Assembly (NCBI GenBank): GCA_905197485.1
Contig: CAJJYZ010000054.1
Location: 1 to 8,314 of the forward strand
Direction: 5' to 3'
DNA length: 8,314 bases
Origin: an uncultured Lachnospiraceae bacterium
Lineage (GTDB): Bacteria; Bacillota; Clostridia; Lachnospirales; Lachnospiraceae
Positions within the stretch are counted from its first letter, which is position 1. Each line of letters opens with the position of its first letter. Positions 1 to 6,065 of the stretch are shown here, in pieces. The notes under the pieces were generated by a model. That model was not told the origin of the DNA and ran no database searches. It worked only from the letters and a program-made list of their open reading frames with translations. A program made the translations under genes and the position numbers.

Positions 1-115
1 TTTATGAAGTTAGCAGGATAATTTTGTGCAATTTTTCAAATTTGCTCATTTATAGCTTCAAATAATATATCGATTGAAAAAAGGTGTCAATGCGTATTAT
101 ATGAAATATTGTTAG
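1..115. other. AT-rich upstream region without a gene
   Basis: No coding region with a ribosome binding site is visible here, and no tail of an upstream gene can be recognised. The stretch is AT-rich and holds one weak promoter-like pair: TTGAAA at 74-79 and TATTAT at 95-100, separated by only 15 bp. It may be a second, distal promoter for the Nudix gene. A short imperfect stem around 28-45 has no T-run after it, so I do not call it a terminator. Confidence 0.4.
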
Positions 116-144
116 GTGAAAAAAGATGTTGCTTGTGTTATGAT
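116..144 (+). promoter_or_regulatory. Predicted extended -10 promoter of the Nudix gene
   Basis: TATGAT at 139-144 is preceded by TGn (136-138), an extended -10. A 4/6 match to the -35 box, GTGAAA, lies at 116-121 with a 17-bp spacer. Transcription would start near 151, leaving a leader of about 19 nt that contains the GGGAG ribosome binding site (157-161). If correct, the in-frame GTG at 116 lies inside the promoter and cannot be the translation start used from this transcript. Confidence 0.5.
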
Positions 145-169
145 AAGTTATAAAAAGGGAGAGAAGAAA

Positions 170-709
170 ATGAGCGAGAATTTAAAAAGAATCAAACGTG
201 AACTGAAGTATGAAGGAAGCATTGTAAAAGTCTATATGGATGAGATTGAACTTCCGGACGGGAAAATCGCGCACTGGGATTTTATCAACCATGATGGTGC
301 GGCAGCGATTGTTCCGGTGACTTCCGATGGAAAGATATTGATGGTAAGACAATACCGGAATGCGCTTGACAGAGAGACGCTTGAGATTCCGGCGGGAAAG
401 TTGGATGATGTTGCGGAAGGAACGGCAGTATGCGCCGCAAGAGAATTGGAAGAAGAGACTGGCTATCAGGCGGGAAGATTGGAACTTTTGATTACGCTTC
501 GTACATGGGTGGCATTTACGAATGAGAAGATTGATGTTTATGTGGCAAGTGATTTGACACCGACCAGTCAGCGTCTGGACGAGGATGAATTTATTGATGT
601 GAAAGCGTATACGATGGAAGAACTGAAAGAGATGATTTTTAAAGGCGAGCTTCAGGATACGAAGACCATCTCGGCGCTTCTTGCGTATGACGCGAAGTAT
701 AGAAAATAG
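170..709 (+). CDS. nudF: Nudix hydrolase, ADP-ribose pyrophosphatase-like
   Basis: A 179-residue Nudix hydrolase, probably cleaving ADP-ribose or a related nucleoside diphosphate derivative to AMP and a phosphorylated sugar, in the cytoplasm. An N-terminal beta region (about 1-45) is followed by LEIPAGKL at 71-78 and the Nudix box: G76, E83, then R91-E92-L93 and E95-E96-T97-G98, which carries the Mg-binding glutamates. The box has one residue more than the textbook spacing between its first Gly and Glu. The Pro that typifies ADP-ribose pyrophosphatases about 15 residues after the box is missing; this stretch reads RTWVAFTNE at 111-119, so the substrate is less certain than the fold. I chose ATG 170 over the in-frame GTG at 116 because GGGAGAG sits just upstream, the protein begins as family members do, and a promoter appears to occupy 116-144. 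The spoIIM-like gene follows 55 nt downstream, an order also known from Bacillus. Confidence 0.88.
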   Translation: MSENLKRIKRELKYEGSIVKVYMDEIELPDGKIAHWDFINHDGAAAIVPVTSDGKILMVRQYRNALDRETLEIPAGKLDDVAEGTAVCAARELEEETGYQAGRLELLITLRTWVAFTNEKIDVYVASDLTPTSQRLDEDEFIDVKAYTMEELKEMIFKGELQDTKTISALLAYDAKYRK

Positions 710-736
710 AATAAAAGACAAGACCCGGCATATAAT
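709..736 (+). promoter_or_regulatory. Candidate sporulation sigma-E-type promoter before spoIIM
   Basis: CATATAAT at 729-736 matches 7 of 8 positions of the SigE -10 consensus as I remember it (CATACAAT). GAATAAA at 709-715 is a 5/7 match to the -35 (kmATATT), with a 13-bp spacer. A start near 743 would leave a leader of about 22 nt containing the GGAGG at 753-757. The same bases contain TATAAT (731-736), but there is no SigA -35 box 16-18 bp upstream. The biological match, since Bacillus spoIIM is SigE-controlled, is what makes the call attractive. It is an inference. Confidence 0.4.
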
Positions 737-764
737 GAAGTATCAAATGAATGGAGGAATTTGT

Positions 765-1304
765 ATGAAAATACAACAACGAAAAAGATACATGACAGCT
801 TTTTATATGGCGGGTTTTTTGATAGGAATATTGTACGCGAATCTGATTGCCAAGCAGTATGTGACTGCAACCGGAATCTTGAGCGAATATTTTTTGAGCC
901 AGTATGTTGCGATTGATATTGTGGCAGAGGAGTATTTGATTTATGTCTTACGAATGCGTTTGCTGCCATTGGCGGGATTGCTTCTTGCCGCACAGACGAA
1001 GTTCCGAAAATTATCGGTTGTACTTTGGTTTATATGGATTGGATTTTCTTGCGGAGTCTTGATGGTTGGGGCAATTATGCAGCTTGGCGTCAAAGGGGTG
1101 ATGCTTTGTCTGATTGGAATCACTCCGCAGTTCGCGTTCTACGGAATGGCGTACATTGTGCTTCTCTGGTATTTCTATACATATCCGGTATCGACGTGGA
1201 ACCGGGGAAAAACGATTTTTGTAGTCCTTACGATGGCGCTTGGAATATTATCGGAAGTTTATGTAAATCCTATTCTAATGAAGATGTTTATCAATGCAAT
1301 GTAA
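765..1304 (+). CDS. spoIIM: SpoIIM-like stage II sporulation membrane protein
   Basis: A 179-residue integral membrane protein that looks like SpoIIM. In Bacillus, SpoIIM is the scaffold that brings the peptidoglycan hydrolases SpoIID and SpoIIP to the septal membrane during forespore engulfment. About five hydrophobic segments are visible: residues 11-29, 58-76, 82-106, 109-139 and 150-168. Family-like signatures are the Gly-rich stretch GVKGVMLCLIG (108-118) followed by T-P-Q (120-122), and a C-terminal E-V-Y-V-N-P-I-L-M-K (164-173), comparable to the EAYVSPFFMK end I recall for Bacillus SpoIIM. It is about 35 residues shorter than that protein, mainly around the first extracytoplasmic loop. 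ATG 765 follows GGAGG (753-757) at normal spacing; in-frame codons upstream to 681 overlap the Nudix gene and have no site of their own. Position after a Nudix gene supports the assignment. It could also be a divergent SpoIIM-family protein with another role. Confidence 0.72.
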   Translation: MKIQQRKRYMTAFYMAGFLIGILYANLIAKQYVTATGILSEYFLSQYVAIDIVAEEYLIYVLRMRLLPLAGLLLAAQTKFRKLSVVLWFIWIGFSCGVLMVGAIMQLGVKGVMLCLIGITPQFAFYGMAYIVLLWYFYTYPVSTWNRGKTIFVVLTMALGILSEVYVNPILMKMFINAM

Positions 1305-1331
1305 CCCTTATATCAGCATGGAGATTGTATG

Positions 1332-1359
1332 AAGAATGTGTATGCCGCACATTCTTTTT
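1332..1359 (+). terminator. Intrinsic terminator after spoIIM
   Basis: AAGAATGTG (1332-1340) pairs perfectly with CACATTCTT (1348-1356) around a 7-nt loop, and TTTTT (1355-1359) follows. This is a rho-independent terminator for the plus-strand block. On the minus strand the same stem is followed only by a broken T-run, so it would be weak for the converging spoVB-like gene. Confidence 0.75.
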
Positions 1360-1379
1360 CGCTGTATTTAGGAGTGAAT

Positions 1380-2699
1380 CTATTTTGAAAAATAGTGTTT
1401 CAATGTACGGAGCGCGAGTATGCTGATTAGAAACTGGCTTCCGAGAAGTCCCCAGAGATAACCGAGAATCCCGAATTTGGGAATTAAGAGATAGACGCTT
1501 AGAATCCGAATGCACAGTCCGAACGTATTGATTAGGAACGCCGCGGATACTTTTCCCAATCCGTTCAATATACTAATCAGAGTCGTATTAGAGTACATGA
1601 AAGGGCAAATCCATGCTAATGTGATGATAAATTTCCCGGCAGCAGAGCTGTGGAATAGTAGATTTCCAATACCGTTTCCGAAAATGAGAAAAGCTGCAGT
1701 ACAAAAGCATCCAAGGGAAAAGACGCAGACAGATACCCGTTTGATTAAATGCAGAAGCGTTTGTTGGTCTTTCTGCGTCTGTACTTCCGCAATCGTTGGG
1801 AGAAGCATGGTTGCGATGGAGTTTGTAATGGCAGACGGGAAGAAGATGCAAGGCATTGCCATCCCTGTAAGGATTCCGTACAAACTGAGGGCTTCTTTGC
1901 TGGAAAGTCCATAGAGAAGCAGAGAAGCGGGAATGGAGACGGCTTCGATACTTTGCAGGACGTTGAGTAATACTCTGTTTGCAGTCAAGGGAGTAGAGAG
2001 CGCAAGCAATTCCCGTATACGAAGAAACGGATGTCTTTTGGAATTTTGCTTTATGCCGGAAACGCTATTGGTATGATTCCATGTAAAGACACAATATAAC
2101 GCCGCTCCGATTTCTCCGAGAACAAGACCGATTACCATAATGCTGACCGGAAGTGATTTCTGATTCCGAATGAGACATGCACAGATGAACCAGACAGAAA
2201 GTACACGAACCGTCTGTTCGACTAATTGGGAGACAGCGAGCCGTTTGGTCTGTTTTAATCCGAGATAGTATCCGCAGATGCAGCTATGAATGGATGCAAA
2301 GGGGAAAATATAGGATAATGGCAATAAAAGCTCGGCGCAGCGGATGTCTTGCAAGACATATCGGGCAATCCAGCGGGTGTTAGACTGGATTAGAAGCATG
2401 ACGATTGTAGAGCATGACAGGGAGAGAAGGAGTCCGGCGAACAGACTCTGCTTTGCCTCCGTCTGCTTTCCGAGGGCGCATTTTTGTGCAACAAGCCTGG
2501 AAAGCGCTACCTCGATTCCGGCAGACGTAAGGGAAAATCCGAGCGCGAAGATAGGGAACACGAGCTGATAGAATCCCATTCCTTCCGCCCGAAATGTCCT
2601 GCTTAAAAAAATCCGGTAAAAGAAACCGATGAATCGGCTTAAGAATCCGGTGATTGTCAGAATGAATGTTCCTTTAATAATCGTATCTTTTTTAGACAT
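1380..2699 (-). CDS. spoVB: SpoVB/MATE-like oligosaccharide (lipid) flippase
   Basis: A 439-residue polytopic membrane protein of the MATE/MOP flippase superfamily (polysaccharide biosynthesis, SpoVB/YtgP branch). Such proteins move lipid-linked sugar precursors across the membrane; SpoVB itself is needed for spore cortex formation. The N-terminus is the family signature: KGTFILTITGFLSR (9-22), FFYRIFL (26-32), GMGFYQL (40-46), then A-G-I-E-V-A-L-S-R-L-V-A (60-71). Repeated hydrophobic helices fill the rest, about 12 by eye. It is clearly shorter than the roughly 500-540 residues and 14 helices usual for SpoVB, yet the frame is open from end to end, so it looks compact rather than broken. The start at 2699 follows AAGGTGA (complement of 2704-2710). 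The gene converges on spoIIM and diverges from iscR. Whether it acts in sporulation or as a general wall-precursor flippase cannot be settled from sequence alone. Confidence 0.8.
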   Translation of the reverse strand: MSKKDTIIKGTFILTITGFLSRFIGFFYRIFLSRTFRAEGMGFYQLVFPIFALGFSLTSAGIEVALSRLVAQKCALGKQTEAKQSLFAGLLLSLSCSTIVMLLIQSNTRWIARYVLQDIRCAELLLPLSYIFPFASIHSCICGYYLGLKQTKRLAVSQLVEQTVRVLSVWFICACLIRNQKSLPVSIMVIGLVLGEIGAALYCVFTWNHTNSVSGIKQNSKRHPFLRIRELLALSTPLTANRVLLNVLQSIEAVSIPASLLLYGLSSKEALSLYGILTGMAMPCIFFPSAITNSIATMLLPTIAEVQTQKDQQTLLHLIKRVSVCVFSLGCFCTAAFLIFGNGIGNLLFHSSAAGKFIITLAWICPFMYSNTTLISILNGLGKVSAAFLINTFGLCIRILSVYLLIPKFGILGYLWGLLGSQFLISILALRTLKHYFSK

Positions 2700-2732
2700 G
2701 TAATCACCTTGTATTGCTTTCTATACAAATAT

Positions 2733-2761
2733 ATTATAGAAATATTCTTGACAGAACTAAA
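2733..2761 (-). promoter_or_regulatory. Predicted promoter of the spoVB-like gene
   Basis: Read on the minus strand, a perfect TATAAT (complement of 2733-2738) has a weak 3/6 -35 box, TTTAGT (complement of 2756-2761), 17 bp upstream. Transcription would start near 2726, giving a leader of about 27 nt with the ribosome binding site. A SigE-like reading is also possible: GAATATT (complement of 2741-2747), then TATAGAAA (complement of 2718-2725) at 15 bp. The element overlaps the divergent iscR promoter. Confidence 0.4.
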
Positions 2762-2776
2762 AAGGAATGATATTCT
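2748..2776 (+). promoter_or_regulatory. SigA-type promoter of the iscR operon
   Basis: A perfect TTGACA -35 box (2748-2753) is followed after 17 bp by TATTCT (2771-2776), a 4/6 -10 box. The predicted start is near 2783, about 53 nt before the TTG start of iscR. The predicted IscR operator begins right at this start site. Confidence 0.75.
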
Positions 2777-2784
2777 ACAAAAGG

Positions 2785-2809
2785 AAATCCTAGTAAAATA
2801 GTAGGGATT
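2785..2809 (+). promoter_or_regulatory. Candidate IscR/Rrf2 operator (25-bp imperfect palindrome)
   Basis: The 25 bases are an imperfect palindrome centred on 2797. CCTA (2789-2792) mirrors TAGG (2802-2805), TA (2794-2795) mirrors TA (2799-2800), and AA (2785-2786) mirrors TT (2808-2809): 8 of 12 position pairs match. By my count 18 of 25 positions fit the E. coli type 1 IscR site consensus as I remember it, including the central AAAATAGT. It spans roughly +3 to +27 of the predicted iscR transcript, so the bound regulator would block its own operon. No second copy was seen in the other intergenic regions. Confidence 0.6.
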
Positions 2810-2835
2810 AAGAAACGCTTAAAGAAGGTGAAAAT

Positions 2836-3291
2836 TTGAAACTGTCAACAAAGGGAAGATATGGATTACGAGCTTTGATTGATTTGGCGAGATATAGCGA
2901 AGTGGAGCCGGTGTCCATCAACAGTATTGCGGAGCGGCAGGGAATTTCAGAACGATATCTGGAACAGTTGATGGCGATGCTTAAGAAAGCCGGACTCGTG
3001 AAGAGTATCCGGGGAGCCGGCGGCGGTTATGTGCTTGCGAAAGAGCAGAAAGATATCTCCGTAGGAGATGTGCTTCGCGCCTTAGAAGGGAACTTGAATC
3101 CGGTAGAGTGTTCCGGTTTTGTGGAAGAAGGATGTGAAGCTGCCGGAGGATGTGTGACGAAGTATGTATGGCAGAAAATCAATGACAGTATCAATCAGAC
3201 AGTAGATGAGATAAAATTGAATCAGCTCGTAGAAGAGAGCAAATCGATGAACAAAATAGAAGTATGCGGACATAGAGACTGCAATAATTAG
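2836..3291 (+). CDS. iscR: Rrf2-family regulator, IscR-like
   Basis: A 151-residue winged-helix regulator of the Rrf2 family heading the Fe-S/thiolation operon; probably a cluster-sensing autorepressor. The N-terminus MKLSTKGRYGLRAL is the family hallmark. The helix-turn-helix is about residues 26-50 (SINSIAERQGISERYLEQL at 28-46), the wing about 57-68 (SIRGAGGGYVLA). Three cysteines, C92, C100 and C106, correspond to the cluster ligands of IscR, but the spacing is CX7CX5C rather than the CX5CX5C of E. coli, and the fourth ligand His is replaced by Lys109. The only His in the protein, H146, lies in a C-terminal C-G-H-R-D-C (144-149). The start is TTG at 2836, set by AAGAAGGTGA (2822-2831); no ATG precedes the conserved N-terminus. 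The TAG stop (3289-3291) overlaps the AGGAGG of nifS. A CymR-like cysteine-metabolism regulator is the main alternative. Confidence 0.87.
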   Translation: MKLSTKGRYGLRALIDLARYSEVEPVSINSIAERQGISERYLEQLMAMLKKAGLVKSIRGAGGGYVLAKEQKDISVGDVLRALEGNLNPVECSGFVEEGCEAAGGCVTKYVWQKINDSINQTVDEIKLNQLVEESKSMNKIEVCGHRDCNN

Positions 3292-3302
3292 GAGGTAGAA
3301 AC

Positions 3303-4490
3303 ATGGAAAGATTTGTATATTTGGATAATGCGGCAACAACGAAGACGGCGCCGGAAGTGCTTGATGCGATGCTCCCTTATTTTACGGAGTATTACGGGAA
3401 TCCTTCCAGTGTATATAGTTTTGCTTCCAGAAATAAGGATGAGATTACAAGACAAAGGGATATCATTGCGGAGGCTTTGGGAGCAAAAGGAAATGAGATT
3501 TATTTTACAGCGGGCGGCTCAGAAGCGGATAACTGGGCGTTGAAAGCGACGGCGGAAGCTTACAAAGAGAAAGGAAACCATATTATTACAACGAAGATTG
3601 AGCACCATGCAATTCTTCACACAGCGGAGTATCTGGAGAAGAACGGGTTTGAAGTGACCTATCTGGATGTTGATGAAAACGGCGTTGTAAGCTTGGAAGA
3701 ATTAAAAGCGGCAATCCGTCCGGAGACGATTCTGATTTCCATCATGTTTGCGAATAACGAAATAGGAACGGTTGAACCAATCAAGGAGATTGGTGAAATT
3801 GCAAAAGAGCATGGAATCTTATTCCATACGGATGCGGTACAGGCCTTCGGCCAGCTTCCAATCAATGTGGATGAGTGCCATATTGACATGTTAAGCGCCA
3901 GCGGTCATAAATTAAACGGACCGAAAGGAATCGGTTTCCTCTATATCAGAAAAGGCGTGAAGATTCGTTCCTTCGTACATGGCGGCGCACAGGAGAGAAA
4001 GAGACGTGCGGGAACGGAAAACGTACCGGGAATTATCGGAATCGGAGCGGCGGTAAAACGTGCAGTTGATACGATGGAAGAAAGAACGGCAAAAGAGCGA
4101 GAGCTTCGTGATTACATGATTGGAAGAATCGAAAACGAAATTCCATATGCAAAATTAAACGGGCACCGTACAGACAGACTTCCGAATAACGTGAACTTTA
4201 GTTTCCGGTTTATCGAAGGAGAATCTCTTCTCATCATGTTAGACATGAAAGGAATCTGTGCATCCAGTGGTTCTGCATGTACTTCCGGTTCCCTGGACCC
4301 GTCGCATGTACTTCTTGCAATCGGACTTCCTCACGAGATTGCACATGGTTCACTTCGAATGACATTGAGTGAAGAGACGACAAAAGAAGACATTGATTAT
4401 GTAGTAGACGCTTTGAAAGAAATCGTGGACAAGCTTCGCAGCATGTCTCCGTTATATGAGGATTTTGTAAAGAAACAGAACAAAAAATAA
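3303..4490 (+). CDS. nifS: Cysteine desulfurase, NifS/IscS type
   Basis: A 395-residue PLP-dependent enzyme that removes sulfur from L-cysteine, giving alanine and an enzyme-bound persulfide for Fe-S cluster assembly and tRNA thiolation. Seen: LDNAATT (7-13), GNPSS (32-36), GGSEADNWA (71-79), the PLP-stacking H101 in E-H-H-A, H-T-D-A-V-Q (175-180) with the cofactor-binding D177, the Schiff-base lysine K203 in SGHKLNGPKG, R-A-G-T-E-N (235-240), and the catalytic C326 in SSGSACTSGS (321-330). The flexible active-site loop is the long kind found in class I (NifS/IscS) enzymes rather than SufS. Length is typical. AGGAGG (3290-3295) sits 7 nt before the ATG and overlaps the iscR stop, favouring coupled translation. 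The partner scaffold nifU follows after 33 nt. In the absence of visible suf genes this may be a main sulfur donor. Confidence 0.95.
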   Translation: MERFVYLDNAATTKTAPEVLDAMLPYFTEYYGNPSSVYSFASRNKDEITRQRDIIAEALGAKGNEIYFTAGGSEADNWALKATAEAYKEKGNHIITTKIEHHAILHTAEYLEKNGFEVTYLDVDENGVVSLEELKAAIRPETILISIMFANNEIGTVEPIKEIGEIAKEHGILFHTDAVQAFGQLPINVDECHIDMLSASGHKLNGPKGIGFLYIRKGVKIRSFVHGGAQERKRRAGTENVPGIIGIGAAVKRAVDTMEERTAKERELRDYMIGRIENEIPYAKLNGHRTDRLPNNVNFSFRFIEGESLLIMLDMKGICASSGSACTSGSLDPSHVLLAIGLPHEIAHGSLRMTLSEETTKEDIDYVVDALKEIVDKLRSMSPLYEDFVKKQNKK

Positions 4491-4523
4491 AAAACAATTG
4501 TGAAAGAAAAAGAGGTAAAAAAT

Positions 4524-4967
4524 ATGTATACAGAAAAAGTAATGGACCATTTCCAGCATCCAAGAAACATGGGAGAGATTGAGAACGCAAGCGGAGTCGG
4601 AACAGTCGGCAACGCAAAATGCGGAGATATTATGAGAATGTACCTGGATATCGACGATAACGGAATCATTCAGGATGTAAAATTTAAAACATTTGGATGT
4701 GGAGCAGCAGTTGCAACAAGCAGCATGGCGACAGAACTTGTAAAAGGCAAATCCATTCAGGAAGCAATGCAGGTAACAAATAAAGCGGTCATGGAAGCGC
4801 TTGACGGTCTTCCGCCGGTAAAAGTACACTGTTCTCTTCTGGCAGAAGAAGCGATTCATGCAGCGCTTTGGGATTATGCGGAGAAACATGGAATCAAGAT
4901 TGAAGGATTGGAGAAACCGAAATCAGATATCCATGAAGGTGAAGAAGAGGAAGAAGAGGAATACTAA
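4524..4967 (+). CDS. nifU: IscU/NifU-type Fe-S cluster scaffold
   Basis: A 147-residue single-domain scaffold on which Fe-S clusters are built from the persulfide of the upstream desulfurase. The N-terminal Y-T-E-K-V-M-D-H-F-Q-H-P-R-N (2-15) is typical. The three conserved cluster ligands are present: C33 in N-A-K-C-G-D with D35, C59 in T-F-G-C-G-A, and C103 in V-K-V-H-C-S-L-L. It corresponds to the N-terminal domain of nitrogen-fixation NifU only; the ferredoxin-like and Nfu domains are absent. The last ten residues are nearly all glutamate (138-146) ending in Tyr, an unusual acidic tail. I start at ATG 4524 after AGAGG (4511-4515), not at the in-frame GTG 4500, which lacks a site. The gap to nifS is 33 nt and to mnmA 11 nt, without a terminator. 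Confidence 0.93.
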   Translation: MYTEKVMDHFQHPRNMGEIENASGVGTVGNAKCGDIMRMYLDIDDNGIIQDVKFKTFGCGAAVATSSMATELVKGKSIQEAMQVTNKAVMEALDGLPPVKVHCSLLAEEAIHAALWDYAEKHGIKIEGLEKPKSDIHEGEEEEEEEY

Positions 4968-4978
4968 AAGGAGAGACG

Positions 4979-6064
4979 ATGGAAAAGAAAAAAGTAGTCG
5001 TTGGAATGTCCGGAGGGGTGGATTCCTCTGTGGCAGCCTATCTGCTGAAGGAGCAGGGATATGACGTTATCGGTGTGACAATGCAGATTTGGCAGGATGA
5101 AGACCGCGCAATTCAGGAGGAAAACGGCGGATGCTGTGGACTTAGCGCTGTAGATGATGCGAGACGGGTGGCGGCAGATTTAGGGATTCCTTACTATGTG
5201 ATGAATTTTAAGAAGGAATTTAAACGGGACGTCATCGATTATTTTATCGAAGAGTACCGACAGGGAAGGACGCCGAATCCTTGTATCGCATGCAACCGCT
5301 ACGTTAAGTGGGAATCACTGCTGAAGAGAAGCTTAGATATCGGTGCAGATTACATTGCGACAGGACATTATGCAAGAATCGTGAAGCTGGATAACGGAAG
5401 ATACACGCTGATGCGCTCGGCAACTTTGGCAAAAGACCAGACGTACGCGCTTTATAATCTGACGCAGGAGCAGCTTTCACGCACCTTAATGCCGGTTGGA
5501 GAGTATTCCAAGGATAAAGTGCGGGAAATAGCTGAGCGAATCAATCTTCAGGTGGCAAGCAAGCCGGACAGTCAGGATATTTGTTTCGTGCCGGATGGAG
5601 ACTATGCTTCCTTTATCGAGGAGACAACAGGGGAAAAAGTTGTGCCGGGAAACTTTGTGGATTTGGATGGAAATATCCTTGGACAGCATAAAGGAATTAT
5701 CCACTATACAGTCGGACAAAGAAAAGGTCTTGGACTTTCTCTTGGGAAACCGGTATTCGTGCTGGAAATCCGTCCGGAAACGAACGAGGTTGTTATTGGA
5801 GACAATGAAGATGCTTTATCTAATACGCTCCGAGCCAACCGGATAAATTTCATGTCTGTGGAAGAGTTGGAAGGCGAAAAGCGTGTGTTTGCAAAGATAA
5901 GGTATAATCATAAAGGGGCATGGTGTACAGTGAAGAAGTCCGGAGAAGATGAGATTCTCTGTACATTCGAGGAACCGCAAAGAGCCATTACACCGGGGCA
6001 GGCGGTTGTACTTTATGATGGCGACTATGTGTTCGGCGGCGGTACAATTATAGGAGATAAGTAA
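4979..6064 (+). CDS. mnmA: tRNA-specific 2-thiouridylase MnmA
   Basis: A 361-residue ATP-dependent enzyme that installs sulfur at C2 of the wobble uridine (U34) of tRNAs for Lys, Glu and Gln, in the cytoplasm. The ATP-pyrophosphatase P-loop is S-G-G-V-D-S-S (11-17). The nucleophilic cysteine C102 is in T-P-N-P-C-I-A-C-N (98-106), and its partner C202, which forms the persulfide/disulfide, is in S-Q-D-I-C-F (198-203). GHYAR (129-133) and the central K-D-Q-T-Y-A-L (152-158) are also diagnostic; the C-terminal beta barrel runs from about 215 to the end. Length is normal. AAGGAG (4968-4973) precedes the ATG, 11 nt after nifU. Placement beside the desulfurase suggests direct sulfur transfer from it, as described for the desulfurase YrvO in Bacillus, rather than a Tus relay; no tus-like gene is seen here. 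Confidence 0.96.
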   Translation: MEKKKVVVGMSGGVDSSVAAYLLKEQGYDVIGVTMQIWQDEDRAIQEENGGCCGLSAVDDARRVAADLGIPYYVMNFKKEFKRDVIDYFIEEYRQGRTPNPCIACNRYVKWESLLKRSLDIGADYIATGHYARIVKLDNGRYTLMRSATLAKDQTYALYNLTQEQLSRTLMPVGEYSKDKVREIAERINLQVASKPDSQDICFVPDGDYASFIEETTGEKVVPGNFVDLDGNILGQHKGIIHYTVGQRKGLGLSLGKPVFVLEIRPETNEVVIGDNEDALSNTLRANRINFMSVEELEGEKRVFAKIRYNHKGAWCTVKKSGEDEILCTFEEPQRAITPGQAVVLYDGDYVFGGGTIIGDK

Positions 6065-6065
6065 G

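Noticed and set aside
182..721. A 179-codon minus-strand open frame opposite the Nudix gene
   Set aside because: It covers the Nudix coding sequence antisense and gives a composition typical of a reversed frame; no start signal is seen.
1025..1426. A 133-codon open frame on the plus strand overlapping spoIIM
   Set aside because: It lies in another frame of the SpoIIM-like gene, has no ribosome binding site, and its product is unlike any membrane or soluble family I know; a shadow frame.
4452..4889. Minus-strand open frame of 145 codons opposite nifU
   Set aside because: The product is rich in Phe, Cys and His as expected from the complement of a coding region, and nifU on the other strand has full family motifs.
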